This document shows, piece by piece, positions 7,292-15,332 of a DNA stretch of 28,183 nt; position 1 is the first letter of the stretch, and every line of letters begins with the position of its first letter. The translations under genes were made by a program, and so were the position numbers. This DNA comes from an uncultured Bacilli bacterium (lineage in GTDB: Bacteria; Bacillota_I; Bacilli_A; RF39; UBA660), in the NCBI GenBank assembly GCA_944350395.1, contig CALVPA010000014.1:1-28183 (forward strand). The letters are read 5' to 3'. Below the pieces are notes generated by a model that saw nothing but the letters and a program-made list of their open reading frames with translations, was not told the origin of the DNA and searched no databases.

Positions 7292-9748
7292 ATGGATCAT
7301 AGTAGAGACAGATTAGAATCAAACGATATAGTAAAAGAAATTGAAACATCATTTCTAGAATACTCCATGAGTGTAATAGTATCTCGTGCATTACCAGATT
7401 TAAGAGATGGATTAAAACCTGTACATAGAAGAATACTTTACTCTATGTATGAATCTGGTTATACTCCAGATAAGCCACATAAGAAAAGTGCCAGAATTGT
7501 CGGAGACGTAATGGGTAAATACCATCCACATGGCGACTCTTCGATATATGATGCTATGGTAAGAATGGCTCAAGATTTTAGTTACAGGTATATGTTAGTG
7601 GATGGACACGGTAACTTCGGTAATATCGAAGGATATGGTGCTGCAGCCATGCGTTATACTGAATCAAGATTAGCCAAAATATCTTTGGAATTACTTAGAG
7701 ATATAAATAAAAATACTGTAAACTTCGTACCTAATTTCGATGAATCTGAAAAAGAGCCCGAAATATTACCTTCAAGATTTCCTAATATTTTAGTAAATGG
7801 TACAATGGGTATTGCAGTCGGAATGGCAACAAATATTCCACCACACAATTTGAGTGAAGTAATCGATGGATGTATTGCATATATCGATAATCCTGAAATA
7901 GATACTTTAGGATTAATGCAATATATAAAGGGACCAGATTTTCCAACAGGTGGTATAATCCTTGGTAATAGTGGCATAAAAACTGCTTATGAAACAGGTC
8001 GAGGAACTATTACTATCAGAAGTAAAGCTATAATTGAAGAAAAAAATGGCAGAAATTACATCGTAATAGACGAAGTACCATACGGTATAAATACACAAGA
8101 TTTAAAAAATAAAGTGGCAGAACTTGTTCACAATAAGATTATTGAAGGTATTTCGGATTATCATACAGATTTAAAAGATGGAATAAAAATTACAATTACT
8201 TTAAAAAAGGATGCAAATCCACAGGTAGTTTTAAACAATTTATATAAACACACAGCATTTCAAACTACTTACGGAATTATATTCTTGATGTTAGACAGCG
8301 GCGTTCCAAAAACTTTGGGACTTAAAGATATCATATCAAAATATATAGAATATCAAAAAGAAATTATAATAAGAAGAACAAAGTTTGATCTTGATAAAGC
8401 AGAAAAACGTGTTCATATATTAGAAGGATATAAGTTAGCGCTCGATAACATTGATGAAGTAATAAAGATTATTAAAGAAGCTGAAAGCGATGTCGTCGCA
8501 AAAGAAAAACTTATTAAACGATTTGGATTTACTGAAGTACAAGCTGACGCAATACTAGAGTTAAAACTTAGAAGACTTACAGGATTAGAGCGTAGTAAAA
8601 TTGAATCAGAATTAGAAGAGTTATTGAAGTTAATAGACGAATTAAAATCTATTTTAGCTAGTGATCAAAAGGTATTAGATATAATTAAGAAAGAATTGTC
8701 TGAAATTAAAGATAAATACGGAGATGAAAGACGCACAAAAATCGATATGACTGCTATAGATTATATCGAGGATGAATCTTTAATACCTGAAGAAAACAGT
8801 ATTGTTACAATAACTGATAAAGGATATATAAAGAGAATAGCTACAGACACATATAAGATTCAAAATCGCGGCGGAGTCGGTATAAAAGGCATGTCTACTA
8901 ATGAGGAAGATAATGTTAAACTTATGGTAAATGTATCTACTCATGACTATATATTAATGTTTTCTAATAAAGGTAAAGTATACCGAATTAAGGGGTACGA
9001 AATACCAGAATTTTCTCGCCAAGCTAAAGGATTACCTATTATTAACCTATTGCACATCGATAAAGATGAAACAATTAGTTCTATAATAAAAATTAGTTCT
9101 GATGAAGAATTTAAATATTTATTATTCGCTACTAAAAAAGGAATTGTTAAGAGAACAGAAATTAGCGAATTTGAAAACATCAGACAGACAGGAAAAATAT
9201 GCATTACTCTTAAAGATAATGACGAGCTAATAGCTGTTAAAAAGACTAATGGAGAAAGTAAAGTTTTATTAGGCTCCACGAACGGACGTATGGTTTTGTT
9301 TGATGAAAAAGAGGTTCGCGTCATGGGTAGAACTGCAGCCGGTGTAAAGGGTATAAATATGTCAGAAGGCCAATGCATATGTGCCGAAACATGTGATATT
9401 GATGCAAATATATTAATAGTTACAAAGAAAGGATACGGTAAACGAACAATTGTTCGTGAATTTAGAGAAACTAAACGAGGAAGTAAAGGTGTAAAAGCAT
9501 TAAATATTACTGAGAAAAATGGAGAAATTATATCATTTAATATAGTTGATGATACTAAAGATGCAATGATAATTACAGATACAGGCATGGTTATTAGACT
9601 TAAAACGAAAAACATATCTCAGTTAAGCCGTATGGCTCAGGGAGTACGGTTGATTAACTTAAAAGATAATTGTACAGTTTCCTCAGTAAGCATAGTTTCT
9701 GAAGATTCAGAAAACGAAGAAGATCAATCTGAAAAAAATAATAATTAA
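7292..9748 (+). CDS. gyrA: DNA gyrase subunit A
   Basis: GyrA cuts and rejoins DNA in the gyrase A2B2 complex. The 818-residue product has the breakage-reunion domain with catalytic Tyr122 (AAAMRYTESRL) and a quinolone-resistance region HPHGDSSIYD in which Ser83 and Asp87 are present, the unmutated state. The C-terminal beta-pinwheel has repeated blades (NRGGVGIKGM, RQAKGLPI, GRTAAGVKGI, KRGSKGVKAL, RMAQGVRLI); the first resembles the gyrase-box used to wrap DNA. An acidic tail follows (SEDSENEEDQSEK). The ribosome site AGGAGG lies before ATG 7292, and a strong terminator follows the stop. This is the last gene of the recF operon. Confidence 0.98.
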   Translation: MDHSRDRLESNDIVKEIETSFLEYSMSVIVSRALPDLRDGLKPVHRRILYSMYESGYTPDKPHKKSARIVGDVMGKYHPHGDSSIYDAMVRMAQDFSYRYMLVDGHGNFGNIEGYGAAAMRYTESRLAKISLELLRDINKNTVNFVPNFDESEKEPEILPSRFPNILVNGTMGIAVGMATNIPPHNLSEVIDGCIAYIDNPEIDTLGLMQYIKGPDFPTGGIILGNSGIKTAYETGRGTITIRSKAIIEEKNGRNYIVIDEVPYGINTQDLKNKVAELVHNKIIEGISDYHTDLKDGIKITITLKKDANPQVVLNNLYKHTAFQTTYGIIFLMLDSGVPKTLGLKDIISKYIEYQKEIIIRRTKFDLDKAEKRVHILEGYKLALDNIDEVIKIIKEAESDVVAKEKLIKRFGFTEVQADAILELKLRRLTGLERSKIESELEELLKLIDELKSILASDQKVLDIIKKELSEIKDKYGDERRTKIDMTAIDYIEDESLIPEENSIVTITDKGYIKRIATDTYKIQNRGGVGIKGMSTNEEDNVKLMVNVSTHDYILMFSNKGKVYRIKGYEIPEFSRQAKGLPIINLLHIDKDETISSIIKISSDEEFKYLLFATKKGIVKRTEISEFENIRQTGKICITLKDNDELIAVKKTNGESKVLLGSTNGRMVLFDEKEVRVMGRTAAGVKGINMSEGQCICAETCDIDANILIVTKKGYGKRTIVREFRETKRGSKGVKALNITEKNGEIISFNIVDDTKDAMIITDTGMVIRLKTKNISQLSRMAQGVRLINLKDNCTVSSVSIVSEDSENEEDQSEKNNN

Positions 9749-9777
9749 AAGTTATCGATTATGCGATAACTTTTTTT
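9747..9777 (+). terminator. gyrA operon terminator
   Basis: AAAAGTTATCG (9747-9757) pairs with CGATAAC plus TTTT (9764-9774) around a 6-base loop, and the T tract continues. It overlaps the gyrA stop codon and separates the operon from the parS region. Confidence 0.92.
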
Positions 9778-9792
9778 ATTAATTAAAATAAA

Positions 9793-9808
9793 TGTTCCAC
9801 GTGAAACA
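9793..9808. promoter_or_regulatory. parS site 1
   Basis: TGTTCCACGTGAAACA matches the Bacillus parS consensus TGTTNCACGTGAAACA at every defined position. It is the ParB/Spo0J loading site for chromosome segregation and SMC recruitment. It lies 15 bp after the gyrA terminator. Confidence 0.97.
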
Positions 9809-9908
9809 TAAAATTATTGTTTTGTAATTAATATAACTAATAACTTTTATATTATTATTGATTTATAAGTAAAGTAAATTAAATAACATATTTTATAATT
9901 ATATTGTA

Positions 9909-9924
9909 TGTTTCACGTGGAACA
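9909..9924. promoter_or_regulatory. parS site 2
   Basis: TGTTTCACGTGGAACA is the exact reverse complement of site 1 and therefore another full parS match, 116 bp further on. Confidence 0.97.
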
Positions 9925-9994
9925 TAAGTTTTAATTAAATTAAATTATATTGTGAAAATATATCATTATAAAATACATTTTTTATAAATTTATA

Positions 9995-10054
<60 letters not shown>

Positions 10055-10133
10055 ATATATAATAATTTATAATTTTGTATTTAATTTATTATTTATTTAT
10101 TAAACTATTTAAATAATAATTTTTGATCTCTTA

Positions 10134-10149
10134 TGTTCCACGTGGAACA
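10134..10149. promoter_or_regulatory. parS site 3
   Basis: TGTTCCACGTGGAACA is a perfectly symmetric parS variant with the CACGTG core, differing from the consensus only by a G in the right arm. Confidence 0.95.
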
Positions 10150-10168
10150 TAGATTAATAAAAAAAATA

Positions 10169-10191
10169 AATTATAACTGTGTGTTATAATT
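10169..10191. repeat. 9-bp inverted repeat containing an extended -10
   Basis: AATTATAAC (10169-10177) and GTTATAATT (10183-10191) form a perfect stem around TGTGT. The right arm contains TGTTATAAT (10182-10190), an extended -10 sequence pointing right, although no gene follows for over 300 bp. It may be chance in AT-rich DNA. Confidence 0.45.
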
Positions 10192-10417
10192 GTATGTAAT
10201 TTAAAGCTAAATTAATTTTTATATAATTAATTTTAATTATGTAACTTTAGTATAAATAAAATATTTATATAATATTATAATTTTATAAATGTTATATTAA
10301 TTAAAACAAAAAAATATACAGTCTTAATAGCTTTATACTCAATAATTTTATTAATTCAACTTTTTATATTTAAAATCAATATTTAAGCATTACATAAATA
10401 GGAATTTTATAATGTAA

Positions 10418-10433
10418 TGTTCCACGTGGAACA
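10418..10433. promoter_or_regulatory. parS site 4
   Basis: TGTTCCACGTGGAACA is identical to site 3 and perfectly palindromic. It lies 41 bp before site 5. Confidence 0.95.
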
Positions 10434-10474
10434 TTTGATTAATTATTAAGTTAAACTGATATAAATTAGAATTA

Positions 10475-10490
10475 TGTTTCACGTGAAACA
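10475..10490. promoter_or_regulatory. parS site 5
   Basis: TGTTTCACGTGAAACA is the symmetric canonical parS. Its last base touches the -35 box (TTGAAT, 10491-10496) of the SRP RNA promoter, so ParB bound here would meet RNA polymerase. Confidence 0.97.
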
Positions 10491-10519
10491 TTGAATTAAA
10501 CAAATACATTTGATATAAT
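10491..10519 (+). promoter_or_regulatory. SRP RNA promoter
   Basis: TTGAAT (10491-10496), a 17-bp spacer and TATAAT (10514-10519) preceded by TGA make a strong extended -10 promoter. The predicted start is G10526, which is also the first base of the RNA's closing stem. Confidence 0.9.
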
Positions 10520-10525
10520 TATATT

Positions 10526-10604
10526 GCGCAACAAACAAATATCGAATCTGGTCAGGATTGGAAAATAGCAGCCATAAGATAGATGTTTGTGTGCGCTTTT
10601 TTTT
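10526..10604 (+). ncRNA. ffs: Small signal recognition particle RNA (4.5S type)
   Basis: The RNA pairs with Ffh to form the signal recognition particle, which targets membrane proteins. The conserved domain IV is present: GGTCAGG (10550-10556), a GGAA tetraloop (10560-10563) closed by ATT/AAT, and AGCAGCC (10567-10573). The ends GCGCAACAAACA (10526-10537) and TGTTTGTGTGCGC (10584-10596) pair along 12 bp with one bulged G and run into eight T residues, so the closing stem also works as terminator. At 71-79 nt it lacks room for the Alu domain found in the roughly 270-nt B. subtilis scRNA. It sits before tadA and dnaX, as scr does near dnaX in Bacillus. Confidence 0.93.
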
Positions 10605-10613
10605 GGAGGAAAA

Positions 10614-11033
10614 ATGGATCAAAAAATAATAAGTAAATTATTTAAGTTAGCTAATAAATCTTTGAAACATAATGAGTTTCCGGTTAGTGCAATAATTTTT
10701 GAAAATAATAAAATAATTAGTTATGCATATAACAAAAGAAATCGTTCAAAAATAACTACTGATCATGCAGAAATAATAGCAATACACAAAGCTAACAAGA
10801 AATTACACGAATGGAGATTATCGAACAAATGTATGGTCGTAACTTTGGAACCATGTGATATGTGTAAATCGGTTATTAAAGAAGCAAGATTGAAAAAAGT
10901 ATATTATTTAGTACCTCGATATAATTATAAAAAACAGTACAAATGTACTTCTGTAGAACTTTATAATTACGACGGTAAAGACAAAGAAAAATATATAGTA
11001 AATATGCAAACTTTTTTTAATAATAAACGCTAG
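10614..11033 (+). CDS. tadA: tRNA adenosine deaminase TadA, divergent
   Basis: TadA converts A34 to inosine in tRNA-Arg(ACG) so that it reads several CGN codons. The 139-residue protein has the zinc deaminase motifs: TDHAEIIAI (His ligand and catalytic Glu) and TLEPCDMCKSVI (PCxxC). The start at ATG 10614 is set by GGAGG right after the SRP RNA T tract; an upstream in-frame start would lie inside the SRP RNA. After PCxxC it reads KSVIKEARLKKVYYLVPRYNYKK instead of the usual xGAIxxSRIxxVxYGAxD, so it is clearly divergent. Context (tadA beside SRP RNA and dnaX, as in B. subtilis) supports TadA, but another cytidine-deaminase-fold enzyme is possible. Confidence 0.82.
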   Translation: MDQKIISKLFKLANKSLKHNEFPVSAIIFENNKIISYAYNKRNRSKITTDHAEIIAIHKANKKLHEWRLSNKCMVVTLEPCDMCKSVIKEARLKKVYYLVPRYNYKKQYKCTSVELYNYDGKDKEKYIVNMQTFFNNKR

Positions 11034-11050
11034 ATTTAATGTATGTATTT

Positions 11051-11076
11051 TGCTATAATTGAAATGGTGATTATTC
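11051..11076 (+). promoter_or_regulatory. dnaX promoter with ultra-short leader
   Basis: TGCTATAAT (hexamer 11054-11059) is an extended -10. The predicted start, about 7 bases on, falls on the first G of GGTGAT (11066-11071), which is the ribosome site for GTG 11077. The leader would be only about 11 bases. Confidence 0.7.
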
Positions 11077-12597
11077 GTGGCATACAAAGTTTTATACAGA
11101 AAATACAGGCCAGATTCTTTTTCTAAAATAATTGGTCAAAAATCAATAGTTGAGACACTTCAAAATAGCGTCAAAAACAACAACTTTTCTCATGCTTACA
11201 TATTTACTGGTCCGCGAGGAACAGGAAAAACTTCGACTGCAAAAGTATTTGCTAAAGCAATAAATTGTGAAAATCCAAATAATGGAGAAGCTTGCAATCA
11301 GTGTGGGAATTGTAAAAATTTTAGTACTAGCCCTGACATAATCGAAATAGATGCAGCTTCTAATAACGGTGTAGACGAAATTAGAGAATTGAGAAATAAT
11401 ATAACTCTTGCACCGACATCTTCTAAATATAAAGTGTATATAATAGACGAAGTGCACATGCTTTCTCCTGGTGCCTTTAATGCATTACTTAAAACATTAG
11501 AAGAACCACCAGAACACGCTATATTCATTTTAGCTACGACAGAAGTGTATAAAGTACCTATCACAATACTTTCTCGTTGCCAAAGATACGATTTTAAAAA
11601 AATTAGTAAAGATGAAATGATAGAGCACTTAAAATACGTTTGTAGCGAAGAGAATATAGAATTTGAAGATAATGCACTAGATGAAATATATTATTTAAGC
11701 GATGGTTGTTTACGTGATGCTCTTAGCATATTAGATCAAACATCAAAACTTTCGAGAAAAGTAACTCTTGATTGTTTATTGAGAGAGTATAATATTATAT
11801 CTAATAAAAAAATAGAAGATCTTCTAAATTATTTAAAAAATGGAAATATAGAAAGCATAGTAAAAGAACTAAATGACTTAGAAGATACCGGTATAAATGC
11901 CCAAAAACTTATAAAAAGGATGATTAATTATTTTGAAGAAATAGCGATTAACATTAAACTTTGTAAGGAAAAGAGTATTTCTTACGATATTATAAGAAAA
12001 CTTATTGAAGGTTTAAACGATTGTTATGTAGATGCAAGAATTAATGAAAATGTTTATTCCATGATAAAGTTAAACTTTTTAAATTTATGTGGATCAAAAA
12101 ATAATGCTATTTCAAATACAATTTCACAAAGAGATAATAGACCGATAAAGACAACAAATTCTGGAAAAATGACTTTTACAGACATAAGAATAAATAATTG
12201 CTTTGTAGAGGTAAATAAAGAGTCACTAAGTGAAATACAAAAGAAATGGACAGAAATATTGAACGAAAAAATAAATGCAGTTTCTTTTTCGGATTATAAG
12301 CCTGTAGCCGCTTCTAATAAATATATAATATTTGCAACTGACGAAGAATCACTTGCTGAACTATTTAATATGAAAGCAGAGGATATAGAAAGACGTTTAA
12401 AAGAATTTAACTTTGAAACTCGAGTAGTAGCAATATCGAATTCGAAATGGTTGGAAGAAAAGGAACTGTTTAAGCGAAATATAAAAGAAAAAGTAAAATA
12501 TGAATATATCGATGAACCCATAAAAACTGATGAAAATAGTAGTATAAAAGGTAAAGTAAACGAAATATTTGAAGATAAAATGGTAGAAATATCTTAG
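11077..12597 (+). CDS. dnaX: DNA polymerase III clamp-loader subunit gamma/tau
   Basis: DnaX is the ATPase of the clamp loader that places DnaN on primed DNA. The 506-residue product begins with a GTG codon (MAYKVLYRKYRPDSF) and has Walker A GPRGTGKT (45-52), a zinc module with Cys64, Cys73, Cys76 and Cys79, Walker B DEVHM (124-128) and the SRC arginine-finger motif (SRCQRYDF). The C-terminal part is variable, ending KEKVKYEYIDEPIK and similar, as in tau. GTG is favoured because GGTGAT is positioned just before it and the protein starts as the family does. ybaB and recR follow closely, the classic dnaX-ybaB-recR unit. Confidence 0.97.
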   Translation: MAYKVLYRKYRPDSFSKIIGQKSIVETLQNSVKNNNFSHAYIFTGPRGTGKTSTAKVFAKAINCENPNNGEACNQCGNCKNFSTSPDIIEIDAASNNGVDEIRELRNNITLAPTSSKYKVYIIDEVHMLSPGAFNALLKTLEEPPEHAIFILATTEVYKVPITILSRCQRYDFKKISKDEMIEHLKYVCSEENIEFEDNALDEIYYLSDGCLRDALSILDQTSKLSRKVTLDCLLREYNIISNKKIEDLLNYLKNGNIESIVKELNDLEDTGINAQKLIKRMINYFEEIAINIKLCKEKSISYDIIRKLIEGLNDCYVDARINENVYSMIKLNFLNLCGSKNNAISNTISQRDNRPIKTTNSGKMTFTDIRINNCFVEVNKESLSEIQKKWTEILNEKINAVSFSDYKPVAASNKYIIFATDEESLAELFNMKAEDIERRLKEFNFETRVVAISNSKWLEEKELFKRNIKEKVKYEYIDEPIKTDENSSIKGKVNEIFEDKMVEIS

Positions 12598-12609
12598 GAG
12601 GATGATAAT

Positions 12610-12906
12610 ATGAATATGCAAAATTTAATGGCTCAAGCACAAAGAATGCAAAGAGAAATTACAAAAAAACAAGAAGAAATATATAATAAGGATTTTATAG
12701 GTAAATCTGAATGGATCGAAGTAGTAATGTCGGGTAATAAAACAATTAAAAAAATAACTATTACTTATGATGGTGATATCAATAGCGATAGAGATATGTT
12801 ATCGGATATGATAACGATAGCTATAAACGATGCAATTAAAAAAATTGAAAAAGAAATTGAAGACAAGTTGGGAATGTATAGTAAACAGCTCGGTGGGCTA
12901 ATGTAA
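12610..12906 (+). CDS. ybaB: YbaB/EbfC family nucleoid-associated protein
   Basis: This 98-residue protein belongs to the YbaB/EbfC family of small dimeric DNA-binding proteins thought to act in nucleoid organisation or recombination with RecR. It has the typical start MNMQNLMAQAQRMQREITKKQEE, a charged helix, the central VVMSGNKTIKKITI strand pair and an C-terminal MYSKQLGGLM-like end. Length is usual (about 100). It begins 12 bases after dnaX with ribosome site AGGAGGATG, and its stop overlaps the recR start by one base (TAATG), so the three are translationally linked. Confidence 0.96.
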   Translation: MNMQNLMAQAQRMQREITKKQEEIYNKDFIGKSEWIEVVMSGNKTIKKITITYDGDINSDRDMLSDMITIAINDAIKKIEKEIEDKLGMYSKQLGGLM

Positions 12907-13508
12907 TGAATATTTACCCAAAACTTTTAGAAACTTTGATAGAGTATTTAAAAAAATTGCCTGGTATAGGCGAAAAAACAGCGGAAAGATATGCATTAGC
13001 ATTAATTAATTTAGATGAAGAAGAATTAAATGGTTTTGCAGACTCTATAAAAGAAATCAAAAATACATTACAAAAATGCGAAGTATGTGGACATCTTACG
13101 GATCAAAAAATTTGTCCAATTTGCAGTGACGAAAATAGAAATCATAATTTAATATGTGTTGTAGAAGATTATAAAAGTATTTTTATGTTTGAAAAAACTG
13201 GAAAATTTGATGGAGTGTATCACGTACTTGGAGGACTTATATCTCCAATCGATGGTGTGAATCCGGATGATTTGAACATTTCTAGTTTAGTTAAAAGATG
13301 CAATAATCTTTCAAAAGCTGAAATTATTATAGCCCTTCGCCCAACAATCGAAGGAGATACTACGACATTATATTTAAAAAAAATATTGAATAAAGAAAAT
13401 ATAAAAGTAACTAGATTATCCTATGGAATACCGATGGGTGCCGAAATAGATTATTTAGACGTTTTGACATTAGAAAGAGCACTTTACGATAGAAAAGAAA
13501 TTGCATAA
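12906..13508 (+). CDS. recR: Recombination mediator RecR
   Basis: RecR forms a ring that, with RecO and RecF, helps RecA replace SSB at gaps. The 200-residue protein has a helix-hairpin-helix segment (LKKLPGIGEKTAERYA, 16-30), a zinc finger with Cys58, Cys61, Cys70 and Cys73 (CEVCGH...CPIC), a TOPRIM domain beginning ICVVEDYKS with ALRPTIEGDTT, and the C-terminal RLSYGIPMGAEIDYLDVLTLERAL stretch. All conserved elements are present. The start codon overlaps the ybaB stop. The yaaL gene that follows recR in B. subtilis is missing; bofA comes next after 35 bp. Confidence 0.98.
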   Translation: MNIYPKLLETLIEYLKKLPGIGEKTAERYALALINLDEEELNGFADSIKEIKNTLQKCEVCGHLTDQKICPICSDENRNHNLICVVEDYKSIFMFEKTGKFDGVYHVLGGLISPIDGVNPDDLNISSLVKRCNNLSKAEIIIALRPTIEGDTTTLYLKKILNKENIKVTRLSYGIPMGAEIDYLDVLTLERALYDRKEIA

Positions 13509-13543
13509 AAATTATATTTGACAAATACAATTTAGTGATAAAC

Positions 13544-13726
13544 ATGAAAATGATGATAAAAATTGTTAAAAAAATAATATTTGCTTTTACCTTATTATAT
13601 AGTTTTAACATTATAATGAGTAGTATGAATTTATTTATTCCCTTAAATTTATATACAATTTCCTGTATATCACTGCTGGGTTTTCCTGGATTATTCTTAT
13701 TAGTAGGTCTAGTTACATTTATATAA
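13544..13726 (+). CDS. bofA: BofA-family sigma-K processing inhibitor
   Basis: BofA is a membrane protein of the forespore that holds the SpoIVFB protease inactive until pro-sigma-K should be cut in the mother cell. The 60-residue product has two hydrophobic segments (about 8-27 and 34-59), the second carrying the family signature NLYTISCISLLGFPGLFLLVGL (asparagine, then GFPG). It lies after recR, exactly where bofA is in Bacillus. ATG 13544 is chosen with AGTGAT (13534-13539) as ribosome site; GTG 13535 would add three residues. A TTTGACAAAT (13517-13526) upstream resembles a Spo0A box or a -35. Short length limits certainty. Confidence 0.85.
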   Translation: MKMMIKIVKKIIFAFTLLYSFNIIMSSMNLFIPLNLYTISCISLLGFPGLFLLVGLVTFI

Positions 13727-13736
13727 TGGAGACATT

Positions 13737-14555
13737 ATGAATACAAATAACGCAGTACAAAAAATTAGAAAAGAGTTTAATGAGAATAAAAATTCCCATG
13801 TTTTTTTAATTGAAACAAACGATGTAGATAAGTGTTTGAATGATATAAAGGAACTAATTATAGAGATAATCGGGTCAAACGACGATGTAATAAAAGAACA
13901 AATCAAAAGCGAAAATTATTTGGAATTGATAATTATTAGTCCTGACGGAAAAGACATTAAGAAAGAACAAATTTTGGATTTACAAGAGAGATTAAAGATA
14001 AAACCTATACTTTCAAAATATTTGTTTTATATTATTTTAGATGCAGAGTTATTGAATGAATCTTCGTCTAATAAACTTCTTAAAACTATTGAAGAACCTA
14101 ACGAAAGTGTAGTTAGTTTTTTGATAGCTAAAAATATAGATTTATTGTTGCCTACAATTAAAAGTAGGTGTGAAATGTTATCAATTATGTACGACTTAGA
14201 AAATAATTCATACGATGAAAATCCTAGTATATCAAACGACACTTTATTTGAAATGATAAAATTAATTGAAACAAAAGATCTTTTAGAGTTTAATCTTTAT
14301 AAAGATAAAAACAAAGAAATTAATGATAATGGTAAAGAGATTGTAAAAACAATAAAAAGGTATTATAATACGGCCTGTGAAATCGAGCAAAACTGGAATT
14401 TTAATATAGATATAGTGAATTTCATTAAGGACAATAATTCATATAGAGAAATTGTACAAAAGTCTTTATATTTAAATAAAGTACTTGATAAACTTACATT
14501 TAATATGAATACAGATTTATTATTAGAAAAGATATTTCTCGAGATAAGGAAGTGA
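13737..14555 (+). CDS. holB: DNA polymerase III delta-prime subunit
   Basis: The delta-prime subunit is the non-ATPase stator of the clamp loader, working with DnaX and delta. The 272-residue protein is related to DnaX but has no Walker A and no zinc-binding cysteines in its N-terminus, which reads SHVFLIETNDVDKCLNDIK. It keeps the segment SSSNKLLKTIEEPNESVVSFLIAKN and the SRC motif (TIKSRCEML) that supplies the arginine finger. It is shorter than B. subtilis HolB (about 329). Its position before ricT and after bofA matches the Bacillus order. Loss of the zinc module is noteworthy but seen in low-GC reduced lineages. Confidence 0.9.
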   Translation: MNTNNAVQKIRKEFNENKNSHVFLIETNDVDKCLNDIKELIIEIIGSNDDVIKEQIKSENYLELIIISPDGKDIKKEQILDLQERLKIKPILSKYLFYIILDAELLNESSSNKLLKTIEEPNESVVSFLIAKNIDLLLPTIKSRCEMLSIMYDLENNSYDENPSISNDTLFEMIKLIETKDLLEFNLYKDKNKEINDNGKEIVKTIKRYYNTACEIEQNWNFNIDIVNFIKDNNSYREIVQKSLYLNKVLDKLTFNMNTDLLLEKIFLEIRK

Positions 14556-14561
14556 TTTTAG

Positions 14562-15332
14562 ATGGCCATAGTCGGTGTAAAATTTAAAGAAGATGGAAAA
14601 ATATATAACTTTCATTCGGATATTTCTTTAAGCATAGACGATAAAGTTATTGTCGAAACTGAAAGAGGAGAACAATTAGGTATAGTAGTAGATATTATAG
14701 ATGATGAGGGTTCATCGAAAGATCTAAAACCCGTAAATCGTATTGCGACTAAAGATGACTATGAAAAATATTTAAACAACATAGCTGATGCTAAAACTGC
14801 TCTTATAGAAACGAGAAAAATTATAAAAAAAGCAAACATAAACATGAATATAATAAGTGCGGACTATTCATTGGATAAAAAACATCTTCTTTTTAATTTT
14901 GTTTCGGATGAAAGAGTTGATTTTAGAGATTTAGTAAAAGATTTAGCAGCTAAATACCATGCTCGCATCGAACTTCACCAGATTGGCGTTAGAGATAAAG
15001 CAAAAGAAATAGGCGGTATTGGACTTTGTGGAAGAATGCTTTGTTGTAACAGTTGTCTCAAAGATATAAATACTGTTAACATCAATATGGTTAAAAATCA
15101 AAATATTGCATTAAACCCTACAAAAATCAATGGAGCTTGTGGAAGACTATTATGCTGTTTTACATATGAAAATAATGTTTATGAAGAGAACAGAGGATTG
15201 CTTCCAAAACTTAAAGAAAAAGTAAATTACAAAGGTAAAATGTGCGAAGTAGTCGAATTAGATATTTTAAATAAAAAATATACTGTAAAAGTAGACGAAA
15301 ATACAAAAGAAGTAGTGAGTCTAGATGATTGA
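14562..15332 (+). CDS. ricT: RicT (YaaT), PSP1-domain protein
   Basis: RicT is part of the RicA-RicF-RicT complex, which carries iron-sulfur clusters, promotes Spo0A phosphorylation, competence and biofilm formation, and supports RNase Y in mRNA maturation. The 256-residue protein has the PSP1 C-terminal domain and two cysteine clusters, CGRMLCCNSCL and CGRLLCCFTYEN, typical of the family. It starts MAIVGVKFKEDGKIYNF, the family N-terminus, with AGGAAGTGAT as ribosome site, six bases after holB. It overlaps trmN6 by 8 bases. A role linking sporulation and competence fits the presence of comK and Spo0A-type boxes in the window, though that link is inferred. Confidence 0.94.
   Translation: MAIVGVKFKEDGKIYNFHSDISLSIDDKVIVETERGEQLGIVVDIIDDEGSSKDLKPVNRIATKDDYEKYLNNIADAKTALIETRKIIKKANINMNIISADYSLDKKHLLFNFVSDERVDFRDLVKDLAAKYHARIELHQIGVRDKAKEIGGIGLCGRMLCCNSCLKDINTVNINMVKNQNIALNPTKINGACGRLLCCFTYENNVYEENRGLLPKLKEKVNYKGKMCEVVELDILNKKYTVKVDENTKEVVSLDD

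Noticed and set aside
8947..9615. 222-codon open frame on the minus strand
   Set aside because: It lies wholly inside gyrA in the opposite frame; composition is a shadow of the gyrA codons and it has no ribosome site or family likeness.
11580..11610. Programmed frameshift site in dnaX
   Set aside because: There is an A-rich run, but no clear slippery heptamer with downstream structure and no evidence of a short gamma product.
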